Part shown: positions 7,042 through 17,688 of the stretch, piece by piece
How the letters are laid out: each line of letters opens with the position of its first letter
Numbering within the stretch: the first letter of the stretch is position 1
Notes under the pieces: model-generated
What the model saw: the letters and a program-made list of their open reading frames with translations, nothing else
What the model was told of the DNA's origin: nothing
The model's database searches: none
Translations under genes and position numbers: made by a program
Source of the DNA: Luteibacter aegosomaticola
Lineage (GTDB): Bacteria; Pseudomonadota; Gammaproteobacteria; Xanthomonadales; Rhodanobacteraceae
Assembly: GCF_023078475.1 (NCBI RefSeq)
Contig: NZ_CP095741.1
Location: 1,426,001-1,490,000 of the forward strand
Direction of reading: 5' to 3'
DNA: 64,000 nucleotides

Positions 7042-8691
7042 TCACGTGGCGGCCGTGCCCGTCGCAAGGAGGATGTCGTCGTCGTTGGCGGGCAGCGCAA
7101 GGCGGTCCAGCCCCTGGGCGATGAACCGGCGGCAGGCCGCGCCCGGGCGGCGGTCGCCATCGGCCTCGCCCCATTGGGCAGAGCGGGCCAGCAGGGCGGC
7201 GGCCATGCAGCGCGCCAGCGTGAAGGCGATGCCGCGGGCCGATGCCTCCAGCGAGGCGCGATCGCCGACGACGTCGCCAAGGAGCGCCTCCGTACTGTCC
7301 AGCGTCGCCAGGATAGCCGTACGGTCGGCGCTGTCGCGCGGCAGCAGTTCCAGCACGGCAGCGCGGATCGGCTCGACGCCGCTGCTACCCAGCGCACGCA
7401 GCATATCGAGCGAGAGCACATTGGTCGTGCCTTCCCATATCGCGTACACCTGCGTATCCCGCAGCAACTGGGGCAGGCCGGTGTCTTCGATGTAGCCGGC
7501 GCCACCGAAACATTCGAGCGCCTCGGATACCACGCTGATGGACGCCTTGGCAGTCCACAACTTGGCGAGCGGCGTGAGCAGGCGGAGCAGGGCGGGTTCA
7601 TTCGCCGCACCCAGGCCGCGCTCCGTGCGTCCAAGGAGTTCGGCTACGTAGAAGGCCAGCGAGAAGGCGCCCTCGAACGTCGCCTGCATGTCGGCGAGGG
7701 TGCGCGCATGCAAAGGCTGGTCGATCAGGCGGGCACCGAACGCGCTGCGCCGCGTGGCGTAATCACGGGCGAGCGCCACCGCGCGGGCCATGCTCGCCAC
7801 CGCGCACACGGCGTTCCACGTGCGTGTCACGTTGAGCATGGGCGCGACCTGGCGCACGCCGTGGTCGAGCCCACCTACCGGCGTGGCGGGCAGGCCATCG
7901 AGATGGATTTCCGCCGTCGGCAGCTCGTGCGTGCCGAGCTTCTTCTTCAGGCGGTCGACGGTGATGCCTTGCCACGCACCCTCGGCATCCTTCGTTTCCA
8001 CATAGAACAAGGCGAGCGCCGAGGTGCCCGTGCCCGCACCTTCCGGGCGCGCCAGGGCCAGTGCGGCTTCGCCCACCACTGCTGAACTGAACCACTTGCG
8101 GCCATGCAGGCGCCACTGACCACTGGCATCCTGGCGTGCCACGGTTTCGGTGCGGCCCACATCGGAGCCACCCGGGGTTTCCGTCATCCACTGGCCGGAA
8201 AGCCAGAAATCAGAGGCGTTGTTGCTGAGGAAGTGCGGCAGGGCGCGGTCAATCAGCGCCTGGTTGCCGGAGGCCTTCAAGGCCGTAGCGGCTCCGTCGG
8301 TCATCGCCAGCGGGCAGCAGTAGAACTCGCTCGCTGGGTGGTACAGGTACACACGTGCGAATTCCTCGACGCGAGACCAGGGTGATTCGCCATGCCCCGA
8401 TGCCAGCACGGCGTGGCGGGTCGTCATCAGCGGGCCTTCTTCCCACGCGGGCGTAAGCGCGATCCGGTCGACGCGGGCGCCCCAGGCATCCCATTGGGTG
8501 AGGACGGGCTCGGTGCGAGGGGTGCGCTGGCGCCGCTCGTACGCGTCGATGGCGTAGTCGCCGAGCGCGTCGAGGTCGGGCGCGCAGGCGGCCAGCCGGT
8601 CCACCGGCAGCACGTGCCCTAGCCAGGCATCCAGAACACGATCATCACGGAACGGGTGCGCCAGCCGCGGCGCGTCCTGCAGGAAACCCAT
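7042..8691 (-). CDS. acyl-CoA dehydrogenase family protein, AidB-like
   Basis: 549 residues, much longer than ordinary acyl-CoA dehydrogenases (about 380) and close to AidB. Signature segments include MTETPGGSDVGRTE (FAD/substrate region), FSSAVVGEAALALARPEG, and a C-terminal GGAGYIEDTGLPQLLRD followed by VYAIWEGTTNVLSLD, which matches the catalytic and FAD-binding part of AidB (CGGxGYxExxGxPxLxR). AidB proteins are flavoproteins linked to the adaptive response to alkylation. No ada/alkB neighbours, so this role is tentative. Start at 8691 follows a GGAGAGG site; the extension to 8730 is not supported. Confidence 0.85.
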   Translation of the reverse strand: MGFLQDAPRLAHPFRDDRVLDAWLGHVLPVDRLAACAPDLDALGDYAIDAYERRQRTPRTEPVLTQWDAWGARVDRIALTPAWEEGPLMTTRHAVLASGHGESPWSRVEEFARVYLYHPASEFYCCPLAMTDGAATALKASGNQALIDRALPHFLSNNASDFWLSGQWMTETPGGSDVGRTETVARQDASGQWRLHGRKWFSSAVVGEAALALARPEGAGTGTSALALFYVETKDAEGAWQGITVDRLKKKLGTHELPTAEIHLDGLPATPVGGLDHGVRQVAPMLNVTRTWNAVCAVASMARAVALARDYATRRSAFGARLIDQPLHARTLADMQATFEGAFSLAFYVAELLGRTERGLGAANEPALLRLLTPLAKLWTAKASISVVSEALECFGGAGYIEDTGLPQLLRDTQVYAIWEGTTNVLSLDMLRALGSSGVEPIRAAVLELLPRDSADRTAILATLDSTEALLGDVVGDRASLEASARGIAFTLARCMAAALLARSAQWGEADGDRRPGAACRRFIAQGLDRLALPANDDDILLATGTAAT

Positions 8692-8780
8692 CGTGGCACC
8701 TCTCCATTGGCAGACCCCGTAAGGGTGCACCGTGCGGCGGCGTACGTCGATACGCTCCGCAACATGCGTGGCCGATCAGC

Positions 8781-11055
<2,275 letters not shown>

Positions 11056-11059
<4 letters not shown>

Positions 11060-11520
11060 TTTCCCGCCTTTTCGCCGCCCTGGCGCTTGCCTTCGCCGTG
11101 CCCGCCATGGCCTCCACCACCACGCCCGAGCTGAAGGTGAAGACGCTCGATGGCAAGCCGTTCGACCTTGCCGCGCAGCGTGGCAAGTGGGTCATCGTCA
11201 ATTACTGGGCTACCTGGTGCGTGCCTTGCATCAAGGAAATGCCTGACATCTCGGCCTTCGTGCAGTCGCGCAAGGACGTCGCCGCCATCGGCCTGGCGTT
11301 CGAGGATTCCGACGCGAAGGACATCCAGGCGTTCGTGGCCAAGCACCCGGTGGTGTACCCCATCGCCCAGGTCGACGTGATGGCACCGCCGAAAGACTTT
11401 GATAGCCCGAAGGGCTTGCCCACCACCTACCTGATCGCACCGGACGGCCACGTGGCCAAGCGCTTCGTCGGCCCGGTCGATGCCGCGAAACTCAATGAGG
11501 CTATCGCCAAGGGGAAATAA
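11056..11520 (+). CDS. TlpA-like periplasmic thioredoxin-fold protein
   Basis: 154 residues. Signal peptide to about residue 19 (ALALAFAVPAMAS), then a thioredoxin fold with redox motif WCVPC (C55, C58) in NYWATWCVPCIKEMP and a cis-Pro loop in LPTTYLIAPDGHVAKRFVG. It should act in the periplasm as a thiol reductase/oxidoreductase. The start codon overlaps the yihY stop; the acylphosphatase gene begins one base after its stop. Confidence 0.9.
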
Positions 11521-11521
11521 G

Positions 11522-11791
11522 ATGAACGCCGCGCGATTCATCGTGAGAGGCAAGGTGCAGGGCGTGTTCTTCCGTGCCTCGGCCCGCGAGCAGGCCGTGA
11601 AGCTGAAGCTGACGGGGCATGCCCGTAACCTGATCGACGGTAGCGTCGAGGTGGTGGTCTACGGTGACGCCGCGGCGATCGATCAGCTGGAAGTGTGGCT
11701 GCACGACGGGCCCGAAACGGCGGACGTGCAGGAGTTGTTCCGCGAGGACATCGGTGCGCACGACGCGCCCTCCGGATTCCTGACGAAATAG
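11522..11791 (+). CDS. acyP: acylphosphatase
   Basis: 89 residues, the usual size. The phosphate-binding loop and catalytic Arg are in RGKVQGVFFRASAREQA, and the catalytic Asn lies in GHARNLIDGSVEVVVYG. It hydrolyses acyl phosphates in the cytoplasm. The ATG at 11522 is one base past the previous stop, so the gene is translated with the upstream operon. A 95-bp REPIN starts 5 bp after the stop. Confidence 0.95.
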   Translation: MNAARFIVRGKVQGVFFRASAREQAVKLKLTGHARNLIDGSVEVVVYGDAAAIDQLEVWLHDGPETADVQELFREDIGAHDAPSGFLTK

Positions 11792-11795
11792 CACG

Positions 11796-11890
11796 GTAGG
11801 AGCCCACCCTGTGGGCGACATCTTTCGCGAACACGCTACAGGTCCTGTTGCTCTTTCGCGAACGGCGTCGCCCACAGGGTGGGCTCCTAC
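11796..11890. repeat. REPIN-like palindrome, 95-bp family, copy 1
   Basis: Begins GTAGGAGCCCACCCTGTGGG and ends with the reverse complement CCCACAGGGTGGGCTCCTAC. The middle has GCGACATCTTTCGCGAA and TTTCGCGAACGGCGTCGC facing each other. Each half contains its own small hairpin. Length 95 bp, identical to the other four copies. It lies between acyP and the PCuAC gene. Confidence 0.9.
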
Positions 11891-11961
11891 GGGAATGTCG
11901 GCCCGATCGGGAATGTCGACCCGTCAGGAGTGTCGACCCCGTCGGGAATGTCGTCCCCGTC
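11891..11961. repeat. degenerate 17-18 bp tandem repeat
   Basis: Four units follow the REPIN directly: GGGAATGTCGGCCCGATC, GGGAATGTCGACCCGTCA, GGAGTGTCGACCCCGTC and GGGAATGTCGTCCCCGTC. The array ends 5 bp before the PCuAC stop codon. No function is apparent; slipped-strand amplification is a simple explanation. Confidence 0.75.
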
Positions 11962-11966
11962 GGGCG

Positions 11967-12407
11967 TTACGGGCCCGTGGCGTTGGCGGGCTTCGCCTCG
12001 AACGTCACCGGCAGCGTGCTGCCGTCCGAGAGCGTAAAGGTCACCACCACCTTGTCGCCCGGGTTCACCGGGTGCTTCGGCTGCATCAGCATCACGTGGT
12101 AACCGCCGGGTGCGAACGCGACCTTGCCGTTCGCCGGCAAAGGAACCTTGTCCACCATCTCCATGCGGCCCATGCCGGTCTCGGTGCTGCTCTTGTGGAT
12201 CATGGCGTCGCCGTAATCGGCGCTTTTCGCACCTGTCACGGCGATGCCCGTGGCCGAGGTGTTTTCGAGCGTGACATAGCCGCCCGCCGGCAGGCTGCCG
12301 GGGAGTACGCGGATCCACGCGCCGCTGGCTTTGACGCTCGTGGAGTCCGTGGCGTGCACGGCGCCCGCCGCGAGAAGGGTGGTGAGGGCAACAAAAAGCG
12401 TCTTCAC
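11967..12407 (-). CDS. periplasmic copper chaperone, PCu(A)C family
   Basis: 146 residues with a signal peptide (about 1-19) and one PCuAC domain. Copper ligands of the family are visible: M69-I-H71, M79, and H104-x-M106 in GGYHVMLMQP. Such proteins bind Cu(I) and help load the CuA site of cytochrome oxidase or deliver copper with Sco. It follows the Sco gene on the same strand with a 3-bp gap, supporting a joint role in copper delivery in the periplasm. Confidence 0.92.
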   Translation of the reverse strand: MKTLFVALTTLLAAGAVHATDSTSVKASGAWIRVLPGSLPAGGYVTLENTSATGIAVTGAKSADYGDAMIHKSSTETGMGRMEMVDKVPLPANGKVAFAPGGYHVMLMQPKHPVNPGDKVVVTFTLSDGSTLPVTFEAKPANATGP

Positions 12408-12410
12408 GGT

Positions 12411-13022
12411 TCAGGGCTCCAGCGCGGTGAGCAGGTGCAGGTCGTGGACGATATCGTCCTGCGACGCGGACGGCGTGGCCAGCAAGCGGGCCTTGCCGTT
12501 GGCGTCGAACAGGTAGATGGCGGAGCTATGGCTCACTTCGTAGTTGCCATCCGCGCGGTCGGGTTCGCGGGTGAAGGCGGAGCGGTAGCGCTTGGCCAGC
12601 GCTTCCACATCGGCCTGTGAACCGACCAGGCCTACGGCACGCTTGTCGAACGCGTTCACGTAGGCATGCATGATGGCCGGCGTATCGCGGGCGGGATCGA
12701 CGCTGACGAACAGGATGCGCACCTTGTCCGCCGGTGCGCCCAGCCGGTCGAGCACCACGTGCAATTGCGTCAGGGTAAGCGGACACACATCGGGGCAATG
12801 CGTGTAGCCGAAATACATGATTGCCACCTTGCCGCGGAAATCCGCGCCGGTCACCGCTTTGCCGTTGTCGTCGGTCAGGCGGAAATCCAGGTCGGGCAGG
12901 TGCCCGGTGACATCGTTGAGCCGCCAGTCCGGCTGCGGTTCGCGCTGGCAGGCAGCCAGCGGGAGCAGGGCGGCGAGGGCTAGCAGGGCCAGGAAGGCCC
13001 GGCGGCACGGGGACGGCTTCAT
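12411..13022 (-). CDS. Sco1/SenC family copper lipoprotein
   Basis: 203 residues. Lipoprotein signal with lipobox LAAC (C25), then a thioredoxin-like fold with the copper motif C76-x3-C80 in GYTHCPDVCP and the third ligand His in YEVSHSSAIYLFD. Sco proteins deliver copper or keep thiols reduced for cytochrome c oxidase assembly. ATG at 13022 gives the lipoprotein signal; the longer frame to 13490 runs antisense through DUF423 and is rejected. First gene of a two-gene operon with PCuAC. Confidence 0.93.
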   Translation of the reverse strand: MKPSPCRRAFLALLALAALLPLAACQREPQPDWRLNDVTGHLPDLDFRLTDDNGKAVTGADFRGKVAIMYFGYTHCPDVCPLTLTQLHVVLDRLGAPADKVRILFVSVDPARDTPAIMHAYVNAFDKRAVGLVGSQADVEALAKRYRSAFTREPDRADGNYEVSHSSAIYLFDANGKARLLATPSASQDDIVHDLHLLTALEP

Positions 13023-13089
13023 GCGACACTCCGGGGATCGATCCGCCGAAGCATACGCCACAGGGCTGTATGCACGGCAGGGCCACACC

Positions 13090-13482
13090 ATGGGAACGAC
13101 CCGCATGCGACAACCTGTCAGTACCTCCACGGCTTTCCTCGTTGGCCTCGCCGGAGCCAGTGCCGTGGCTTTTGGCGCCTTCGGTGCGCATGCTTTCCGC
13201 GGCAAGGTTGACGATGCCGCCCTCGCCATCTGGCACACGGGCGTCGAGTACCACTTCTGGCATGCGCTGGCGTTGTTCGCGGGTGTGTTGGGCTTACCGG
13301 CGGGCCGTGCACGCCACGTGGCGCTGGCGCTGTTCGGCATTGGCATCGTCGTGTTTTCGGGCAGCCTGTATGCGCTGGCCCTGGGCGCGCCGCGCTGGTT
13401 CGGCGCGATCACGCCGATCGGGGGCGTGGCGTTCATCGCCGGCTGGATCGCCGCCGCGATGTCCCTGAGAAAAATCGTGTAG
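13090..13482 (+). CDS. DUF423 family membrane protein
   Basis: 130 residues and four membrane helices. The family signature GLAGASAVAFGAFGAHAF is near the N-terminus, followed by WHTGVEYHFWHALALF and GSLYALALG. Function unknown. Starts at 13090 or 13105 are both possible; neither has a strong ribosome site. The TAG stop (13480-13482) lies in the GTAGGAG end of the 95-bp REPIN. Confidence 0.88.
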   Translation: MGTTRMRQPVSTSTAFLVGLAGASAVAFGAFGAHAFRGKVDDAALAIWHTGVEYHFWHALALFAGVLGLPAGRARHVALALFGIGIVVFSGSLYALALGAPRWFGAITPIGGVAFIAGWIAAAMSLRKIV

Positions 13483-13573
13483 GAGCCCACCCTGTGGGCG
13501 ACATCTTTCGCCTCATCCCAACAGGCCCTGTTGCGGTGTCGCGAACGGCGTCGCCCACAGGGTGGGCTCCTAC
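13479..13573. repeat. REPIN-like palindrome, 95-bp family, copy 2
   Basis: Same ends as copy 1 and exactly 95 bp. Its first TAG is the stop codon of the DUF423 gene. The central loop differs (CCTCATCCCAACAGGCCCTG), showing that the ends are conserved more than the middle. Confidence 0.9.
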
Positions 13574-13690
13574 GTTGAGGCGAAGATTGTCGCCCACAGG
13601 GTGGGTTCCTGCGTTGAGGCGAAAGATGTCGCCCACAGGGTGGGCTCCTGCGTTGAGGCGAAAGATGTCGCCCACAGGGTGGGCTCCTAC
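13574..13690. repeat. three tandem 39-bp right-half REP units
   Basis: Three direct copies of 39 bp follow copy 2 without a gap (13574-13612, 13613-13651, 13652-13690). Each has GTTGAGGCGAAAGATGTCGC then the CCCACAGGGTGGGCTCCT(G/A)C right half. The first unit has small substitutions; the second and third are nearly identical. The inner junctions read CTCCTGC, only the last unit ends CTCCTAC. Confidence 0.9.
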
Positions 13691-13694
13691 GGGG

Positions 13695-13883
13695 TCAGGC
13701 TTCGGGGTCTTCCATCGGATCGAGTTTGCCGGGTTTCATGCGGCCGCTGCGGCGTAGGGCATCGCGCAGCACGTATTCGATCTGCGCGTTCACCGAGCGC
13801 AGCTCGTCCTCGGACCACTTTTGCATGGCGTCGAGGACGGCCGCGCTGATGCGCAGCGGGTAGGCTTTTTTTTCCGCCGCCAC
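13695..13883 (-). CDS. small Arc-like ribbon-helix-helix protein
   Basis: 62 residues starting with GTG at 13883. The segment [23 protein letters not shown] looks like the beta strand and first helix of Arc/MetJ ribbon-helix-helix proteins, followed by the second helix [17 protein letters not shown]. It begins 3 bp after the SPFH stop, so both are co-transcribed. It probably binds DNA as a dimer and may regulate its own operon, perhaps at the dyad at 14787-14805 (inference). A HicB-like antitoxin role is possible, but no toxin gene is adjacent. Confidence 0.75.
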   Translation of the reverse strand: MAAEKKAYPLRISAAVLDAMQKWSEDELRSVNAQIEYVLRDALRRSGRMKPGKLDPMEDPEA

Positions 13884-13886
13884 GCG

Positions 13887-14756
13887 TCAGCTGTACAGCG
13901 AGCCAGTGTTCACCACCGGCTGTGTGGAGCGATCGCCGCAGAGCACGACCAGCAGGTTGGAGACCATCGCAGCCTTGCGCTCTTCGTCCAGCTCAACGAC
14001 GCCCTGGGCGCGCAGCTGTTCCAGCGCCATGGCGACCATGCCCACGGCACCTTCGACGATGCGATTGCGTGCGGCGACGATGGCGCTGGCCTGCTGGCGC
14101 TGCAACATGGCCTGGGCGATCTCCTGCGCGTAAGCGAGGTGGCTGATGCGGGCTTCAACCACCTGCACGCCGGCCTTCTGCAAGCGTGCTTCGATTTCGC
14201 GGCCGAGGTGGTTGTTCACTTCATCGCCGTGGCTGCGCAGGGAAGGGCGGCCATCATCGTGGGTATCGTAGGCGTAGCTCTGCGCCATCTGGCGCAGCGC
14301 CGATTCGCTCTGGATCTGCACGAAGTTCTCGTAGTCGTTGACGCAGAACACGGCCTCGGCGGTATCCACGACCTGCCAGACGACGATCGCGGCGATCTCG
14401 ATGGGGTTGCCATCGCTATCGTTCACCTTGAGCTTGCTGCTTTCGAAGTTGCGTACGCGCAGGCTCACCGGGCGCCGCGTGTAGAACGGGTTGGTCCAGC
14501 GCAGGCCCTCGCGGCGCTCGGTGCCCGCGTACTGGCCGAACAGCTGCATCACCTGGCCCTGGTTGGGCTGGACCTGGAAAAAGCCCTTGGCAAGGAAGGC
14601 GAGGGCACCCAGCACGATCGCCCCGCCGAAGGGCATGAGCGGCGCCCCGCGCATGTCGGCACCTTTCAGGATGAAGGCGACGGCGGCGAGGCCGATCAGG
14701 AACAGGACAACAAGCGACGGAATGCCGGGCAATGACGCGGCAGGACGTTCGTTCAT
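13887..14756 (-). CDS. SPFH (band 7/stomatin-like) domain membrane protein
   Basis: 289 residues. Two N-terminal hydrophobic segments (about 10-31 and 42-60) are followed by the SPFH domain (about 62-230; [13 protein letters not shown], then [22 protein letters not shown]) and a coiled-coil part with [26 protein letters not shown] proteins form membrane-bound oligomers in lipid microdomains. No NfeD or protease partner is adjacent; the partner is the Arc-like gene instead. An operator-like dyad lies 31 bp upstream of its start. Confidence 0.92.
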   Translation of the reverse strand: MNERPAASLPGIPSLVVLFLIGLAAVAFILKGADMRGAPLMPFGGAIVLGALAFLAKGFFQVQPNQGQVMQLFGQYAGTERREGLRWTNPFYTRRPVSLRVRNFESSKLKVNDSDGNPIEIAAIVVWQVVDTAEAVFCVNDYENFVQIQSESALRQMAQSYAYDTHDDGRPSLRSHGDEVNNHLGREIEARLQKAGVQVVEARISHLAYAQEIAQAMLQRQQASAIVAARNRIVEGAVGMVAMALEQLRAQGVVELDEERKAAMVSNLLVVLCGDRSTQPVVNTGSLYS

Positions 14757-14786
14757 GGCGATGGGCCCCTGGGGATGTGGGGCGAA

Positions 14787-14805
14787 TGATATCTAAATGA
14801 TATCA
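14787..14805. promoter_or_regulatory. operator-like dyad upstream of SPFH operon
   Basis: TGATATCTAAATGATATCA is a perfect inverted repeat with 7-bp arms and a 5-bp AT spacer. It stands out from the GC-rich surroundings and lies 31 bp before the SPFH start, in the position of an operator over a promoter. The Arc-like protein of the same operon is a candidate ligand. Confidence 0.6.
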
Positions 14806-14810
14806 GTTTT

Positions 14811-16316
14811 TCAATTCGCCCCCGCCGCGCCCTTGCCGCCCGTGCCACCCATCACGCCGCCATCGCCGCTCGCCGCGGGCATATCCATCAGGGAGGAGGC
14901 CGGTGTGGCCCGCTCGATCCGGATGCTGCTCAGGACGTTCATCGAGCGGAAGAACCGCCAGGGATCGCCGCTGCCGGTGCCGAGCGCGATGTGCGTGGAG
15001 TCATAACGGCGTTCCGCGGAATCGAAGCTCACCCAGCGGTTACCCAGCCAGGCCTGGGTCCAGGCGTGGGGGACAAAGACGCGCATGGCGCCGCCATAAC
15101 GGTCGGCGTAGACGATGCCCGTGACGACGCGCGTCGGGATGCCGAGCGAACGGGCGAGGGCGGTCAGCAGCACCGCATGTTCGGTGCAGTCCCCGCGCCG
15201 GTTCCTGATCGTCTCCAGGGCGGAGGCGTAACCCACGTCGAGGCCTTTTTCATTGATGTAATCGGACAGGTAGGAACGCAAACGGCGCATGCGCTGGATA
15301 TCGCTGTTGGCGTCGCCGACGATGCGTTTGGCCATGGCGATGACATCGGGCGAATCCGACTGGACCCACGGATTAGGTGCCAGATCTTCCGCCGTGGGGC
15401 CGGGCTCGTCGCTATGCGGCACGGCGAAGCCGACATCCACCTGGTAAAGGTTGTCGCCCATCGGATGGACCTGCTGTTCGTCGGTCTCGATGAACGGGTT
15501 CGGCAGGTTGCCGCGGACACTGATCAGGTACCGCACGGGCGCGGGGCGCAGGTTGGCCATGGGCCGCGGCGCTTCGACCATGGCCGCGCGCAGCAGATCG
15601 ACGTCCTGGTCGGGAGCATTCGCGCAGGCCGCATCGCAGGCCGCCATTTCCATGCGGAAGCCGAGCAGGGGCGCGATGCCGCGGCGGACATCGCCGTGGT
15701 CGTTGACCCAGACATCCACGTACTGCGAATTCTTCGAGCCGGCCAGGGTTTCGTGCAGGTGGTGCAGGGTCTCCTGGCCCAGGGGGAGATCCACGACCTC
15801 GTCGCCGACCACCGTGACGTCCACGGTGGCGACCTGCTGCTTCGCCGGGTCGAAGTTGCGGGTCTGGTAGGTGGTACCCGGGCGGAACCCCTTGCGGACC
15901 ATGTTGATCCGCTGGCCTTCGACCAGCGCGGCGCCCGTGGGCCAGATCAGCAGGTTCACCCGCGACTCGCCGCCGACGGTGTTGGCGACCTGGAAGGCGC
16001 CATCGTCGCGGACCTCGCCCTGGACCAGGTTTTCCTGCGCGGACATGGACGATTTGGCATAGAAGGCGAGGGGATCGCCGCCGGTGGACTCCACCGAGCG
16101 CAGTTCGGTGCGCATGGCCAGCGGGGTCTTGATCCGGGTGAGGCGGAAATCGAGCACCTGCGAGGTGGTGACCTTGTCCGGGCCCGCCTCGCGGTCGATT
16201 TTCAGTTTGCCCACCTTTCTGCCGTCCAGCATGACGGTCATCCAGGTTTCCGAGGCCAGCGCGCACGCCGGGGCCAGGCACAGCAGTACGGCGAGAACAG
16301 CATGTGAGCGTCTCAT
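14811..16316 (-). CDS. exported transglutaminase-like protein
   Basis: 501 residues with a signal peptide (about 1-21). The C-terminal third holds a transglutaminase-like core: the catalytic Cys in RRGDCTEHAVLL, His in VPHAWTQAW and Asp in WVSFDSAERR. The N-terminal 300 residues are mainly beta sequence without a recognised motif. Such domains act as cysteine peptidases or amidases on peptides in the periplasm. It is divergent from purT (125 bp) and its stop is 54 bp from the SPFH start. Confidence 0.88.
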   Translation of the reverse strand: MRRSHAVLAVLLCLAPACALASETWMTVMLDGRKVGKLKIDREAGPDKVTTSQVLDFRLTRIKTPLAMRTELRSVESTGGDPLAFYAKSSMSAQENLVQGEVRDDGAFQVANTVGGESRVNLLIWPTGAALVEGQRINMVRKGFRPGTTYQTRNFDPAKQQVATVDVTVVGDEVVDLPLGQETLHHLHETLAGSKNSQYVDVWVNDHGDVRRGIAPLLGFRMEMAACDAACANAPDQDVDLLRAAMVEAPRPMANLRPAPVRYLISVRGNLPNPFIETDEQQVHPMGDNLYQVDVGFAVPHSDEPGPTAEDLAPNPWVQSDSPDVIAMAKRIVGDANSDIQRMRRLRSYLSDYINEKGLDVGYASALETIRNRRGDCTEHAVLLTALARSLGIPTRVVTGIVYADRYGGAMRVFVPHAWTQAWLGNRWVSFDSAERRYDSTHIALGTGSGDPWRFFRSMNVLSSIRIERATPASSLMDMPAASGDGGVMGGTGGKGAAGAN

Positions 16317-16441
16317 GGGCGTACTTCCGGATTGTCGGGGACACCTGCATCACACCACGTTCATCGCCCGAGTCAAGTCCCCCATTCGTAGGGGGGCGGG
16401 CCCGGTAGAATGGGGCTTTTCCAGACAGGACCCGACCGCCC

Positions 16442-17623
16442 ATGCATACCTTCGGCACCCCCCGTACCCACACCGCCCTGAAGGTGCTCCTGCTCGGCTC
16501 TGGCGAGCTGGGCAAAGAGGTGGCGATCGAGCTGCAGCGTTTCGCGGTCGAAGTGGTGGCCGTCGATCGCTACGCGAACGCACCCGCCATGCAGGTCGCC
16601 CATCGCAGCCACGTGATCGACATGCTCGACGGCGCCGCGCTACGCGCGCTGATCGAAGAAGAAAAGCCGAACCTGGTGGTGCCCGAGATCGAGGCCATCC
16701 ACACGCCGACCCTCATTGCGATGGAGCAGGAGGGCCTGAAGGTCATTCCGACCGCGAAGGCCGCGTGGCTTACGATGGATCGCGAAGGCATTCGCCGCCT
16801 CGCGGCCGAAGAACTCGGCCTGCCGACCTCGCCTTACCGCTTCTGCGATACGCGCGAAGCCTTCGATGAAGCGATCGCTGCGCTCGGTACGCCGTGCGTC
16901 GTCAAGCCGGTGATGAGCTCGTCGGGCAAGGGGCAGAGCGTGGTTCGTACGCCGGCCGATGCCGGCGAGGCGTGGGATTACGCGCAATCCGGTGGCCGTG
17001 CCGGCAAGGGCCGGGTCATCGTCGAAGGCTTCATCGATTTCGATTACGAGATCACCCTGCTCACCGTGCGCCACCGCGATGGCGTCTCGTTCTGCGCGCC
17101 GATCGGCCACCGCCAGGAAGACGGTGATTACCGCGAATCGTGGCAGCCGCAGCCGATGAGCGACGCGGCACGCCTTTCCGCGGAGAAGCAGGCCGATGCC
17201 ATTACCGCCGCGCTGGGTGGCTGGGGCGTCTTCGGCGTGGAGTTCTTCGTGCGGGGCGATGAAGTGATCTTCTCCGAAGTCAGCCCGCGCCCGCACGACA
17301 CCGGCCTGGTGACCCTGATTTCGCAGGATCTTTCCGAGTTCGCGTTGCACGCGCGCGCGATCCTTGGCCTCCCCGTGCCGGAGATCCACCTGTTTGCCCC
17401 GGCCGCGTCGTGTGCGGTGCTGGTGGAGGGCGAGGGCCACGCGCCCACGTACCACGGTATCGCGGACGCGCTGGTGGAGACCGGCACGATGTTGCGGATC
17501 TTCGGCAAGCCCGAGGTGCGTGGCCGCCGGCGCATGGCGGTGACGCTGGCGCGCGCGGCCACGGTGGACGAAGCGCTGGAAAAAGCGAAGCGGGCCGCCA
17601 GCCGCATCCGCGTGGAGCTTTAA
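16442..17623 (+). CDS. purT: formate-dependent phosphoribosylglycinamide formyltransferase
   Basis: 393 residues, the same size as E. coli PurT (392). The ATP-grasp fold shows [17 protein letters not shown] at the N-terminus, [13 protein letters not shown] in the ATP loop, and [21 protein letters not shown] in the metal-binding region. It makes formyl-GAR from GAR, formate and ATP in purine synthesis. A TAGAAT box 31-36 bp upstream of the ATG could be the -10 element. Single-gene unit; the next gene begins 65 bp downstream. Confidence 0.97.
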   Translation: MHTFGTPRTHTALKVLLLGSGELGKEVAIELQRFAVEVVAVDRYANAPAMQVAHRSHVIDMLDGAALRALIEEEKPNLVVPEIEAIHTPTLIAMEQEGLKVIPTAKAAWLTMDREGIRRLAAEELGLPTSPYRFCDTREAFDEAIAALGTPCVVKPVMSSSGKGQSVVRTPADAGEAWDYAQSGGRAGKGRVIVEGFIDFDYEITLLTVRHRDGVSFCAPIGHRQEDGDYRESWQPQPMSDAARLSAEKQADAITAALGGWGVFGVEFFVRGDEVIFSEVSPRPHDTGLVTLISQDLSEFALHARAILGLPVPEIHLFAPAASCAVLVEGEGHAPTYHGIADALVETGTMLRIFGKPEVRGRRRMAVTLARAATVDEALEKAKRAASRIRVEL

Positions 17624-17688
17624 CGGTCTACAACGTCCGTTCACGCCCGAATGCTAAGCTGGCCCGCTCCTATGGATGATGGCTGGCC

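Noticed and set aside
11887..12318. Frameshifted C-terminal extension of the PCuAC protein reading through the tandem array
   Set aside because: PCuAC ends normally at 11967 and its copper motifs are in the other frame; the repeat-coded peptide DGDDIPDGVDTP is incidental.
13433..13675. Minus-strand ORF of 80 residues with repeated VGDIFRLNAG peptides
   Set aside because: It is only the translation of the REPIN copy and the tandem half units; no start signal or family. Mentioned because the same peptide is really coded in bphO.
13574..13690. Possible CRISPR array (three 39-bp direct repeats)
   Set aside because: The units are contiguous with no spacers and match REPIN halves; no cas genes nearby.
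13695..14756. Classical toxin-antitoxin pair
   Set aside because: The large partner is an SPFH membrane protein, not a toxin; the small one only resembles an Arc-like DNA-binding protein.
15412..16515. 367-residue minus-strand ORF overlapping the transglutaminase gene
   Set aside because: Same region in the wrong frame; Arg/Pro/Gly-rich without motifs.
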